Below, in pieces: positions 8,324-17,085 of a stretch of 64,000 bases of DNA. The stretch comes from PGYR01 sp041675005 (GTDB taxonomy: Bacteria > Bacteroidota > Ignavibacteria > Kapaibacteriales > UBA2268): the NCBI GenBank assembly GCA_041675005.1, contig JBAYUQ010000004.1:89876-153875 (forward strand). The letters run 5' to 3'. How positions within the stretch are numbered: the first letter of the stretch is position 1; every line of letters starts with the position of its first letter. The position numbers were made by a program, and so were the translations under genes. The notes beneath the pieces are model-generated. The model saw only the letters and a program-made list of their open reading frames with translations. It did no database searches and had not been told where the DNA came from.

Positions 8324-9745
8324 ATGAGTGATTTAAATAGTCTTTTAAGTGGTGGGAATCAGTCGCAAACTGACTTGTTAGTTGAGTCATACATGCAAAC
8401 CCAGCAACCAAAGTTGAATAGAATTCAGGAAAAGAAAACTCAGGTAGAAGCTAAAAATTCTTTCTATACCGCTCTGAATACTAGAGTGAATGCATTAGTT
8501 ACGCAAATTGATACTTTTCAAGCGAATGATTTTGATAAGAAATTTGGTGTCAAGAAAGTTGCCTCAACTGGAGCTGACTACGTAACAGCTACTGCAGACG
8601 GAGATGCTAGTATAGGCACGAATACTGTCAAAGTAAATAGGTTGGCAAGTTCTGATTCTTTAGTTTCTAGTAGAGTAAATTCGGCTGATGATTTTGGCAG
8701 TTTTAGTGGTACATTCGAGTTTACAGTTGAAGTCAATGGGGATAGCCGTACTTTGAGTGTTGAGTTAGATGACTCTGAGACATATCAACAAGCTATGCAG
8801 AAAATAGCCGACGCTGTCAACGCAGAAGATGATTTCAAACTCTCTGCTTCAGTTGTAAAAGATACTAGTTCAACAGCTAGATTATCTTTTAATACTTCTG
8901 AACTAGGTGAGGATAATAAAATTATTTTTTCTAATGGTGCTGGTAACTTACTCTCCAATATTGGATTCGACGAAGGTGTACTTAATCCTAATAGTACAAC
9001 AAGAGTTGCGTTCGACGCTACAAATGCTGGTTATCGAAAGGCAGAAGTGAGTGATTTAAATTCTGAATCTGAAGTAAATGGGATTACCGTTATTAGGTCA
9101 ACTAATAATCTAGAAGATGTAATAAATGGATTCAAATTTACTTTAAATAAAGTACACGATTCTGGGGATGAAGCAGAGACACTTAGTACTGATATCGATG
9201 TTGATGGAGTAGCTAATTTGCTGCAACCTTTACTAGATGCTTATAATAGTGCTTTGGCTTTAGTAAATAATAATAAGTCAATCCGTAGAGGAGACCCAAG
9301 TGCTAATAGCTTATACAGCTCACTACGCGCGTTACCTTCTACTAGAGTTAATGGTATAGATTCTGGCAATCCCGAATATCTAACTGTAATTGGGATAAAG
9401 CCTGATTCTGCTGGTAATTTGAAAATTACAGACAAAGAAGCTCTTAAGGAATTTTTGGAAGATGATCCTCAAAAGATTGCAGATATATTTAATAAACCAG
9501 ATGGATTTATATCTAAAATAGAGAATATAGTTTCTTCACTAAAAGGTGATACAGGTATTATCAAAAGTAAAAAACAAGCATTTGTACAACAGATAGAAAG
9601 TTACGACAAACGCTACGATGAACTAAAACTTAGAATAGATTCACAAGCAAACAATTTAAGAAAACAATATGAAGATATATTGAGAACTAGCTTAACTGCG
9701 CAGGCCCAATATGGATCATTCTCACAATTTTCATCTGGCTATTAG
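8324..9745 (+). CDS. fliD: Flagellar filament cap protein FliD (HAP2)
   Basis: 473 residues. An N-terminal FliD_N region (about 15-115) has coiled-coil character. A beta-rich middle (about 120-270) follows, then a FliD_C region (about 275-460) with LLQPLLDAYNSALALVNNN and a C-terminal coiled coil with a Gln/Ser/Phe-rich end. FliD caps the growing filament and folds flagellin monomers at the tip. It lies 8 bases after fliS and 41 bases before flaG, in one transcription unit. Length is normal for the family. Confidence 0.94.
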   Translation: MSDLNSLLSGGNQSQTDLLVESYMQTQQPKLNRIQEKKTQVEAKNSFYTALNTRVNALVTQIDTFQANDFDKKFGVKKVASTGADYVTATADGDASIGTNTVKVNRLASSDSLVSSRVNSADDFGSFSGTFEFTVEVNGDSRTLSVELDDSETYQQAMQKIADAVNAEDDFKLSASVVKDTSSTARLSFNTSELGEDNKIIFSNGAGNLLSNIGFDEGVLNPNSTTRVAFDATNAGYRKAEVSDLNSESEVNGITVIRSTNNLEDVINGFKFTLNKVHDSGDEAETLSTDIDVDGVANLLQPLLDAYNSALALVNNNKSIRRGDPSANSLYSSLRALPSTRVNGIDSGNPEYLTVIGIKPDSAGNLKITDKEALKEFLEDDPQKIADIFNKPDGFISKIENIVSSLKGDTGIIKSKKQAFVQQIESYDKRYDELKLRIDSQANNLRKQYEDILRTSLTAQAQYGSFSQFSSGY

Positions 9746-9786
9746 CCCCTGAGAATTATAATCTTTAATCGCACTGAGGTATTATT

Positions 9787-10158
9787 ATGATAAAATCAAT
9801 TGGAAACTCTGAGTCAATTAGCTCTAATTTTGACAATCTAATGTCAAATTTGGCTAATAAAAATGCTCCAACCGAAGTTAATCAAACTATGGAAAGAGTA
9901 GAAAAACACAATAATGATGAATTTCAATCAACTTTCGATCCTAAGAAAATTGAGAATGAAATATCGAAATTATTAGAAGATGATTCATTAATTGCTCAAT
10001 TTAGTACTGATAAAGAAACAGAAAAGCTAATTTTAAAAATACTCAATCCGGATACGAAAGAAGTTGTAAGACAGTATCCGCCTGAGGTATCTTTGAAAAT
10101 AGCTAGAATGGTTAATAAAATGATAGAAAGTAATAATATAGCTGATGTTCGTGTTTGA
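9787..10158 (+). CDS. flaG: FlaG-family flagellar protein
   Basis: 123 residues. The C-terminal half matches FlaG: a segment LILKILNPDTKEVVRQYPPE followed by VSLKIARMVNKMIE. The N-terminal 60 residues are polar and low in complexity. FlaG proteins sit beside fliD/fliS and influence filament length. The next gene overlaps by 14 bases, so translation is coupled. GAGGTATTATT precedes the ATG. Confidence 0.87.
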   Translation: MIKSIGNSESISSNFDNLMSNLANKNAPTEVNQTMERVEKHNNDEFQSTFDPKKIENEISKLLEDDSLIAQFSTDKETEKLILKILNPDTKEVVRQYPPEVSLKIARMVNKMIESNNIADVRV

Positions 10159-10495
10159 TAATAACATAAAACCAATAGTTAATGAGTTGAACTCTATAAC
10201 TAATAGTATCATAGATAATCTATCCGACAGCGATGAAGGATTGGATAATCTGGATAGTTTATATCAACAACGTACTTCATTGATTAAGCAAATAGATAAC
10301 TTTATCAGCGATGATAAAAACAAGCAAACAATACGCGATAATGAATCCGAGTGGAAGAGTATGATGGAACCTCTAAGAGTCAAGGATGAAAATGCTCTTA
10401 GATTACTCAAAAGTAAAGTAAATAGCATGGAAGAAGAGTTAAAACAACGTGAAAAACAAAAGAATGTCCTTTTGTATAAGGAGAGTGGAAAGTGA
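10145..10495 (+). CDS. Small helical protein in the FliT position (probable flagellar chaperone)
   Basis: 116 residues, almost entirely predicted helix, with heptad-like Leu/Ile spacing and a charged C-terminal coiled coil. It overlaps flaG by 14 bases and the flgM-like gene by 4 bases, so it belongs to the late flagellar operon. Its size, fold and position after fliD/flaG match FliT-type export chaperones, which bind FliD. The sequence itself is too diverged for me to call the family directly. Treat the role as inference from context. Confidence 0.6.
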   Translation: MFVFDNNIKPIVNELNSITNSIIDNLSDSDEGLDNLDSLYQQRTSLIKQIDNFISDDKNKQTIRDNESEWKSMMEPLRVKDENALRLLKSKVNSMEEELKQREKQKNVLLYKESGK

Positions 10496-10728
10496 AGATA
10501 AATGCTACTAACTCATATAACAAAATCTACGAAGACAAAGAGCGTAAGCAAAAAGCCGAAGCTAAGTCCGAAATAGAAAGCAAAGAAGTTAAGAAAGACT
10601 CATTGGAATTATCAACGGATGTGCTCAAATATGGGCCTATCAAATCCAAGATAAAGCAGGGATTCTATGAGAACGATAATGTCCTCAATGAGATATCCGA
10701 GAAACTCCTCAAAGAGTTAAAGTTATAA
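10492..10728 (+). CDS. flgM: FlgM-like anti-sigma-28 factor
   Basis: 78 residues with a GTG start at 10492, whose GTGA overlaps the previous stop. An AAGGAGA ribosome site at 10479-10485 supports it. The N-terminus (MKINATNSYNKIYE) and the C-terminal helices (DSLELSTDV, IKSKIKQGFYENDNVLNEI, SEKLLKEL) follow the FlgM pattern. FlgM holds sigma-28 inactive until it is exported through the finished hook. The sigma-28 promoter at flagellin in this same cluster fits this role. The match rests on pattern and context, and the sigma factor itself is outside the window. Confidence 0.72.
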   Translation: MKINATNSYNKIYEDKERKQKAEAKSEIESKEVKKDSLELSTDVLKYGPIKSKIKQGFYENDNVLNEISEKLLKELKL

Positions 10729-10743
10729 AAGAAAAATTATTTA

Positions 10744-10772
10744 AAAATTCCATTTGCAAGATGGAATTTTTT
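10744..10772 (+). terminator. Rho-independent terminator of the flagellar operon
   Basis: AAAATTCCAT (10744-10753) pairs with ATGGAATTTT (10761-10770) around a 7-base loop, with a T run in and after the stem. It lies 15 bases after the flgM stop. Confidence 0.85.
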
Positions 10773-10853
10773 ATTTTAAATTAGACCCTAGATATAAGAC
10801 AATGGCGTATCATTATAATAATGGAAATCTAACGAATAGCTAGGAGAATAATA

Positions 10854-11297
10854 ATGTCTAGAACTTTGAACAAAGTAATGCTGATAGGAAATGTGGGGAA
10901 AGAGCCAGAGCTAAAAGAAACTCCCGGTGGAGTGCCAGTCACTTCATTCCGAATGGCTACTTCCGAGAGCTGGAAAGACAAAGATGGATATCTGAAAGAA
11001 CATACCGATTGGCACACAGTAGTTGCATGGCGTGGGTTAGCCAAAGTTATTGATAAATTAGTAACCAAAGGCACGAGAATATACGTTGAGGGACGTTTGC
11101 AAACTAGGAACTACGAAGACAATGACGGCAATAGAAGACAAGTAGTAGAGATACTAGCAGACAATATGCTGATACTAGAAGATAGAAAGAATGGTAAGGG
11201 TAAAGAAGATGAAGATGATGACTTCGACTTTAGCGATGACTACTCAGCAAAAAGCAAAGAAATAGATGATGATTTTGATAGTCGATTTGATGATTAA
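10854..11297 (+). CDS. ssb: Single-stranded DNA-binding protein
   Basis: 147 residues. The OB fold occupies about 1-108, with typical MSRTLNKVMLIGNVGKEPEL, DWHTVVAWRGLAKVIDKLVT and GTRIYVEGRLQTRNYEDNDG. A disordered acidic tail rich in Asp and Glu follows. It coats single-stranded DNA in replication, repair and recombination and recruits partners through its tail. The tail here ends FDSRFDD rather than in the usual acidic-Ile-Pro-Phe tip. A TAGGAGAATAATA ribosome site precedes the ATG. It is a single gene with its own terminator. Confidence 0.96.
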   Translation: MSRTLNKVMLIGNVGKEPELKETPGGVPVTSFRMATSESWKDKDGYLKEHTDWHTVVAWRGLAKVIDKLVTKGTRIYVEGRLQTRNYEDNDGNRRQVVEILADNMLILEDRKNGKGKEDEDDDFDFSDDYSAKSKEIDDDFDSRFDD

Positions 11298-11316
11298 AAA
11301 AAAAATGAGACAATAA

Positions 11317-11345
11317 TTAAGCTCCTTCCGCTGGAGCTTTTTTAT
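11317..11345 (+). terminator. Rho-independent terminator after ssb
   Basis: AAGCTCC (11319-11325) pairs with GGAGCTT (11333-11339) around a 7-base loop, with the T run continuing to 11343. Confidence 0.88.
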
Positions 11346-11356
11346 TATATTGAATT

Positions 11357-12211
11357 ATGAAACAACAACTTAAAAGTTTATTATTTATTCTTACTGGGAT
11401 TCTCTCCGCTTCTTTCGGTTTAAAAGGGTTTCTATTACCTCAAGGGTTTTTAGATGGCGGTGCTATGGGAATAGCATTACTTATAAAGGAAGTTACTGGA
11501 CTAAATATTGGGATGCTAATTGTATTGGTAAATCTCCCATTTGTTTTACTTGGGGCGAAGATATTATCCAAAACATTCATAGTAAAAACGGTATTTGCAA
11601 TAGCTGGTCTATCACTTGCTGTTACGTTTATGCCTTACACACAAGTAACGGACGATAAGTTGCTAATAGCCGTATTCGGTGGGTTTTTCCTCGGTGCAGG
11701 CATTGGATTATCCATCAGAGGCGGTAGTGTGATAGATGGTACTGAGGTTTTAGCGTTGTACTTTACAAGGACTTCGGCTTTTAGTATTGGTGATATTATT
11801 GCTATTCTGAATATCGTTATCTTTAGTTTTGCAGCACTCCTATTGGAAATAGAAGTTGCACTTTACGCGATGTTGACTTATATGTCTGCTTCTAGGACTG
11901 TTGATTTCTTCATTCACGGATTCAATGAGTATTTGGATTTGACTATTATATCCAACAAACATGAAGATATAAGACATAAGATAATAGATGATTTGGGCAA
12001 GGGTGTTACTATATTGAAAGGTAAGCGTGGCAGGTTAGAACCTGACGGCTCAGAAAAGGAAATAGATATAATCTATACAGTGACTACTAAGCTCGAGGTT
12101 TCAAGATTGAAAACAGAGATACTAGCAGTTGATGATGCCGCTTTTATAATTCAGAACAGAATTGACGAAGCTCACGGCGGCTTCCTCAAAAAGCATCTAA
12201 TACAACATTAA
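11357..12211 (+). CDS. YitT-family membrane protein (DUF161 + DUF2179)
   Basis: 284 residues. Five or six membrane helices cover about 7-180, with the YitT signatures FGLKGFLLPQGFLDGG, GLNIGMLIVLVNLPF and SIRGGSVIDGTEVLAL. A soluble DUF2179 domain covers about 195-275 (DLGKGVTILKGKRG, ending in FIIQNRIDEAHGG). The family is widespread; the transport substrate and physiological role are not established. It is a single gene after the ssb terminator, before a long gap in front of nrdJ. Confidence 0.9.
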   Translation: MKQQLKSLLFILTGILSASFGLKGFLLPQGFLDGGAMGIALLIKEVTGLNIGMLIVLVNLPFVLLGAKILSKTFIVKTVFAIAGLSLAVTFMPYTQVTDDKLLIAVFGGFFLGAGIGLSIRGGSVIDGTEVLALYFTRTSAFSIGDIIAILNIVIFSFAALLLEIEVALYAMLTYMSASRTVDFFIHGFNEYLDLTIISNKHEDIRHKIIDDLGKGVTILKGKRGRLEPDGSEKEIDIIYTVTTKLEVSRLKTEILAVDDAAFIIQNRIDEAHGGFLKKHLIQH

Positions 12212-12604
12212 TACTTAATATTAAAAGTGAAAAACGTCACGGAATCCAAATCCAAACAAGATAATACGCTCTAATCGCAATAATAAATTATACCTTACGT
12301 TTGTAAATTTCATTTTTATTTTTTATTTTAGAAATGCAGCATAAACTACATTCCAAATAGGAAAGAATATTAGCAGAACGATGTGGATAATTTAAAAGTC
12401 CTATCATTGATTGGTGTTGATAATTACACCTTGTAATGAATCAAAAAAAACATTTTAATTGTATCCACTTAGTTGTGTCATTATCAAAAAATAATTTGCC
12501 AAAGTAGCCACTATTCGAATTGTGCCGTCTACTTCACCAAATTGTTTTTAAGTCATTATGCTGAGTGTTATCAATGATTTATTACTAATATAGGTGCCCC
12601 CACT
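12212..12604. other. Intergenic region upstream of nrdJ
   Basis: 393 AT-rich bases without a convincing reading frame. A weak hairpin AAGTAG/CTACTT (12502-12534) encloses a TTCGAA palindrome about 70 bases before the nrdJ start. I looked for an adenosylcobalamin riboswitch, which would suit a B12-dependent enzyme, and for NrdR-type boxes. I found neither clearly, so the promoter and any control element are unresolved. Confidence 0.4.
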
Positions 12605-15600
12605 ATGAAATTTTCTCGACATTTTACCAAAGATGACGCGAACGTATATGACCTTTTCAAATATACTCATCGCTCATCAACCATAAAGAACCCTGACGGC
12701 TCTACTGTTTTCGATATGAAAAATGTGGAAGTTCCAATTGGATGGTCACAAATGGCTACCGACATTTTGGCACAAAAATATTTCAGAAAAGCGGGAGTTC
12801 CTCTCTACGATGAGAAAGGAAAGAAAATCAAAGATGAGAATGGCGAACATGCTACTGGCTCTGAGAATTCTGTAAAACAAGTTGTTCATAGACTTGCCGG
12901 TACTTGGAGACATTGGGGTGAAGAAAATAATTATTTCGACACTACAAAGGATGCTGAGATATTCTACGAAGAAGCTGCTTATATGCTTATGAATCAAGCT
13001 GCAGCTCCTAACTCACCTCAGTGGTTCAACACTGGGCTGAACTTCGCTTACGGAATAACTGGTAGCAAACAAGGACACTACTACGTTAACCCTGAAAATG
13101 GAAAAATAGAAAAATCAAAAGACGCTTATACTAGACCTCAACCTCATGCATGTTTCATCCAATCTGTTAGCGATGATATGCTTAACGAAGGTGGTATCTT
13201 CGATTTGATTACGCGCGAAGCACGTATATTCAAATTCGGTAGTGGTACTGGGTCTAACTTCTCTCGCATACGTAGTAGCGAAGAGCCATTATCTGGAGGG
13301 GGGGTATCTTCCGGAATGATGAGCTTCTTAAAAATATTTGACAGAGCTGCCGGAGCTATAAAATCTGGTGGTACGACAAGGCGTGCAGCAAAAATGGTAG
13401 TAGTTGATATTGACCACCCAGATGTGGAGCAATTCATCGACTGGAAAGCTAAGGAAGAAGAAAAAGTTGCTGCTTTGGTTACTGGTTCTAAGATTAACAG
13501 AGTTTTCTTGCAAGCAATAATGGAAGAAGCTATTACTAATAGCCCAGAAGTTGACAAAAATCAAACTCTGAAAGACCTTATCAAACGTGCAGTTCACAGA
13601 GGGATTCCTCTTAACTACATCGATAGAGTAATACAGCTAGTGAAACAAGGATTCACAAACATAGACATCGAAGCGTTCGACACTCACTACGAGAGCGAAG
13701 CATACAACACTATCAGCGGTCAAAATGCGAACAACACTGTTCGTGTTACCAATGAATTCATGAAAGCTGTAGAAGCTGACGAAGAGTGGGAACTAAAATG
13801 GCGAACTGACGAAATGTGCGTTCGTCGTGTGAGAGCTCGTGATCTTTGGAATAAAATTAACTTAGCTTCTTGGAAATCGGCTGACCCAGGATTACAATAT
13901 GATACTACAATCAACGAATGGCACACTTGTCCTGAGTCTGGTCGTATCAATGCATCGAACCCTTGTTCAGAATATATGTTCTTGGACGATACAGCTTGTA
14001 ACCTAGCTAGTTTGAACCTAATGAAGTTCTTCAACGAAGAAACAGGCGAATTTGATATAGCAGCTTATAAACATGCTGCTCGTATCTGGACTGTAGTACT
14101 TGAAATATCTGTACTAATGGCTCAATTCCCTTCTAAGAGAGTTGCTGACCTTAGTTACAAATTCAGAACTTTAGGACTTGGCTATGCTAATATTGGCTCA
14201 TTACTAATGGTAAATGGCATTCCTTATGATTCGAATGAAGCACTTGCTTGGACTGGTGCATTGACTTCTATACTATGTGGTCAATCGTATGCTACTTCTG
14301 CTGAAATGGCAAAAGAACTAGGTGCGTTCCCAGAATACAAGTTAAATGAAAAACACATGTTAAAAGTTATTCGTAATCACAGAAGAGCTGCTTACAACGC
14401 TAAAACTTCTGAGTACGAGGGCTTAACTATCAGACCTCAAGGTATTGATACTCGTTTCTGTCCGCAAGATATGCTAACTGCAGCTCGTGAAGTATGGGAC
14501 AACGCATTAGAAATGGGTGAGCACTATGGATATCGCAATGCACAAGTAACTGTAATAGCTCCTACTGGAACTATCGGACTTGTTATGGATTGTGATACTA
14601 CTGGTATCGAGCCTGATTTCGCTATCGTGAAATACAAAAAATTAGCTGGTGGTGGATACTTCAAGATAGTAAACCAATCAGTAAGAAAAGCACTAGTGAA
14701 ACTTGGCTACACTGAAACTGAAATAGAAGAAATAACAAAATATAGTAAAGGACACGGTACATTCGCTGGCTGTCCAGAAATCAACAAAGCAACTTTGATT
14801 GAGAAAGGATTTACTGAAGAGAAAATCAAATTAGTCGAAGATCAGTTAGATGATGTATTCGATATCAAATTTGCATTCAACAAATGGACTTTGGGCGAAG
14901 ATTTCATGATGAAGCTAGGACTTTCTGATGAAGAAATAGCTGATTCAACACTTAACCTATTGGCTGCTCTTGGCTTTACTGCTGAGCAAATCGAGAAAGC
15001 AAACGATTACGTATGTGGTACGATGATGATCGAAGGTGCTCCGCATCTGAAAGATGAGCATTTACCAATATTCGATTGTGCGAACACTTGTGGTAAGAAA
15101 GGCGAACGCTCTATAGCTTATATGGCTCACGTACGCATAATGGCTGCGGCTCAACCATTTATCTCTGGTGCTATATCTAAGACGGTAAACATGTCTGGTA
15201 CAGCTACAGTGAATAACATAAGCGAAGTTCACATGAAATCTTGGAAACTGATGTTAAAAGCAATCGCACTTTATCGTGATGGCTCTAAACTTTCGCAACC
15301 ATTGAACTCAGCGAACTATGATGGATTGGAAGAAACAGTACTATTGGGCGACGAGAATACGCTAGATGAGACACTAGGCGCTAAAGAAATACACGAGCAA
15401 ATAGAAGGCAAGTCTGTAAGACAATCGAACAGATACAAACTACCGAAACGCCGTAAAGGTATCATCCGTGAGGCAATAGTAGGTGGTCATAAAATATTCC
15501 TAAGAACTGGTGAATACGAAGATGGTCAATTAGGCGAAATCTTCATTGATATGTACAAAGAAGGGGCTGCATACCGTGGTATGTTGAACAGTTTCGCTAT

Positions 15601-16108
15601 TCTAACGTCTAAGGCATTGCAATACGGAGTGCCACTAGAAGAACTAGTTGATACATTCACTTTCACTAGATTCGAGCCAGCAGGTATGGTACAAGGACAC
15701 GAGGCAATCAAGAATTCGACTTCTATCCTAGACTATGTATTCCGTACACTTGGCTATGACTACTTGCAAAGAAATGACCTGGTGCATGTATTTGCGGTGG
15801 ACGAAGATAAGAACAATCCGAATGCTTCTGACACACCTGAGTTGCAAACGGACGAATCGAAAGGCATAGACGGGCCACAACCAGATGAAAAAGATATAGC
15901 TAAAACTATAATCGCACCACAGTTAGTACAGATGAAAGCTGTAACTACTGGTGATGATGGTAGAGCGAAGAAACAAGCCGAGCTAGACGAAGCACGCAGC
16001 TTGGGTTACACGGGCGAGATGTGTAGTACTTGTAGCTCGTCGAGGGTGAAGCGAAACGGAAGCTGTACCGTCTGCGAGGATTGCGGCACAACGAGTGGCT
16101 GCTCATAA
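12605..16108 (+). CDS. nrdJ: Adenosylcobalamin-dependent ribonucleotide reductase (class II)
   Basis: 1167 residues, the long class II form. It reduces ribonucleotides to deoxyribonucleotides using B12, independent of oxygen. Visible landmarks are the N-terminal substrate-site region (QAAAPNSPQWFNTGL), the central barrel segment NPCSEYMFLDDTACNLASLN, the finger-loop region VIAPTGTIGLVMDCDTTGIEP and a C-terminal cysteine cluster (CSTCSSSRVKRNGSCTVC, then CGTTSGCS). The cluster is typical of the redox or zinc-binding tail of this subgroup. It has its own hairpin terminator at 16127, a sequence reused after the next two transcription units. The start ATG follows an AGGTG at 12591. Confidence 0.97.
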   Translation: MKFSRHFTKDDANVYDLFKYTHRSSTIKNPDGSTVFDMKNVEVPIGWSQMATDILAQKYFRKAGVPLYDEKGKKIKDENGEHATGSENSVKQVVHRLAGTWRHWGEENNYFDTTKDAEIFYEEAAYMLMNQAAAPNSPQWFNTGLNFAYGITGSKQGHYYVNPENGKIEKSKDAYTRPQPHACFIQSVSDDMLNEGGIFDLITREARIFKFGSGTGSNFSRIRSSEEPLSGGGVSSGMMSFLKIFDRAAGAIKSGGTTRRAAKMVVVDIDHPDVEQFIDWKAKEEEKVAALVTGSKINRVFLQAIMEEAITNSPEVDKNQTLKDLIKRAVHRGIPLNYIDRVIQLVKQGFTNIDIEAFDTHYESEAYNTISGQNANNTVRVTNEFMKAVEADEEWELKWRTDEMCVRRVRARDLWNKINLASWKSADPGLQYDTTINEWHTCPESGRINASNPCSEYMFLDDTACNLASLNLMKFFNEETGEFDIAAYKHAARIWTVVLEISVLMAQFPSKRVADLSYKFRTLGLGYANIGSLLMVNGIPYDSNEALAWTGALTSILCGQSYATSAEMAKELGAFPEYKLNEKHMLKVIRNHRRAAYNAKTSEYEGLTIRPQGIDTRFCPQDMLTAAREVWDNALEMGEHYGYRNAQVTVIAPTGTIGLVMDCDTTGIEPDFAIVKYKKLAGGGYFKIVNQSVRKALVKLGYTETEIEEITKYSKGHGTFAGCPEINKATLIEKGFTEEKIKLVEDQLDDVFDIKFAFNKWTLGEDFMMKLGLSDEEIADSTLNLLAALGFTAEQIEKANDYVCGTMMIEGAPHLKDEHLPIFDCANTCGKKGERSIAYMAHVRIMAAAQPFISGAISKTVNMSGTATVNNISEVHMKSWKLMLKAIALYRDGSKLSQPLNSANYDGLEETVLLGDENTLDETLGAKEIHEQIEGKSVRQSNRYKLPKRRKGIIREAIVGGHKIFLRTGEYEDGQLGEIFIDMYKEGAAYRGMLNSFAILTSKALQYGVPLEELVDTFTFTRFEPAGMVQGHEAIKNSTSILDYVFRTLGYDYLQRNDLVHVFAVDEDKNNPNASDTPELQTDESKGIDGPQPDEKDIAKTIIAPQLVQMKAVTTGDDGRAKKQAELDEARSLGYTGEMCSTCSSSRVKRNGSCTVCEDCGTTSGCS

Positions 16109-16126
16109 ATAATAGATGATAATTAC

Positions 16127-16157
16127 AATCCCTGTTTCGCAAGAAATGGGGATTTTT
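16127..16157 (+). terminator. Terminator, copy 1 of a triplicated sequence
   Basis: AATCCC/GGGATT and TTTC/GAAA stems, with two wobble pairs between them, enclose a GCAA tetraloop and are followed by T153-157. Nearly identical hairpins end the next two units at 17416-17447 and 18425-18459. Confidence 0.9.
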
Positions 16158-16199
16158 GTTTGTAGTAAATACAAAATGTTGAAAGTTTTTTCTTGCGTG

Positions 16200-16219
16200 T
16201 TATGTTATGTTATGTTATG
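16200..16219. repeat. Pentanucleotide tandem repeat (TTATG)4
   Basis: Four exact TTATG units plus a partial one lie between the terminator copy 1 and the Shine-Dalgarno of the lipoprotein gene, 43-62 bases before its ATG. In this position, changes in repeat number could alter promoter spacing or the 5' leader. Confidence 0.8.
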
Positions 16220-16262
16220 TTAATTTGAATCTCATTTATTAACAATTTAAAGGAGGTTTTTT

Positions 16263-17084
16263 ATGAGAAATGTTTTTGGGTTAATTATAATTTCTTTACT
16301 ACTACTTTTTAGTTGTAAAGAATCAGATAATGTTGTTGATGGCCAACGCTTTGATAGTAATTTGGGTCAGTTGTTAGGATCAAATCCTTATGATTCGGTA
16401 GGTATAAAACATAATGAGACTTTAGATTATGTTCTAAATCACTGTGATTCTACTGTTTTTTCTGGTGTTTGGGTAGATGATAATTTAATTGATTCCATTA
16501 CTTATTATATTGATGAATATTTAGTTAGTATTAATGATACTACTGGTATGAGTCTATATAAGAATTATATAGATGATTGGGTTAAATTTGAGAATCCTGA
16601 TTCATTAGTTAATCAATACAGAAATTTATTAATTAGTTCGACAGCTATAACTAGTCGAGATAGTCTTTACAGTACAAAAATTTTAGATTTGGCTGTTGAT
16701 ATTATGAATAATACATATACATCAACTGAAATGTATAATAAAGTGGATTCATTAGAAAGTGAAATATTAAGTGTCTCATGGAATACAAATGAAAAACAAT
16801 CTTTAGTTAGCATTTCATTGTATAAACATTCTCTTGATTATCACATTACAAATGGTTCATCTCCAAAAAAGGTTAATATAATCCAAGCTAGTACAAAAAC
16901 TAGAGAGGGAGTGTGTGGTATGGTAGATTTTTGTGCTGGGGCTGGTTATTTTCTAGCTGCAACTGGAGCAAGTGGTGGTGTTGGAGCATTACCTGCATTA
17001 GCTTCAGCCAATACTGTTGGCGGTGCTGCTTCAACGGTATCAAGATTAGTCGGTTCTGCACTTGGTTGGTGGGATTTTTGGTAA
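16263..17084 (+). CDS. Lipoprotein with bacteriocin-like Gly/Ala-rich C-terminal segment
   Basis: 273 residues. A lipoprotein signal with LLFSC leads to Cys18. The body (about 25-210) is Ser/Asp/Asn-rich and helical. The last 60 residues change character: two cysteines six apart (CGMVDFC), then a hydrophobic stretch dense in Gly and Ala with GASGGVGALPALASA and VGGAAST, ending in aromatic GWWDFW. Such ends resemble membrane-active class II bacteriocins or helical-hairpin membrane inserts. A strong AAAGGAGG lies at 16249-16256. The following gene, one base beyond the stop, encodes a small membrane protein, as in toxin/immunity pairs. I do not recognise the family and the toxin idea is inference. 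Confidence 0.65.
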   Translation: MRNVFGLIIISLLLLFSCKESDNVVDGQRFDSNLGQLLGSNPYDSVGIKHNETLDYVLNHCDSTVFSGVWVDDNLIDSITYYIDEYLVSINDTTGMSLYKNYIDDWVKFENPDSLVNQYRNLLISSTAITSRDSLYSTKILDLAVDIMNNTYTSTEMYNKVDSLESEILSVSWNTNEKQSLVSISLYKHSLDYHITNGSSPKKVNIIQASTKTREGVCGMVDFCAGAGYFLAATGASGGVGALPALASANTVGGAASTVSRLVGSALGWWDFW

Positions 17085-17085
17085 G

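Noticed and set aside
12212..12604. Adenosylcobalamin riboswitch before nrdJ
   Set aside because: I expected one for a B12-dependent enzyme, but no B12-box, receptor loop or terminator switch could be traced; only a weak hairpin is present.
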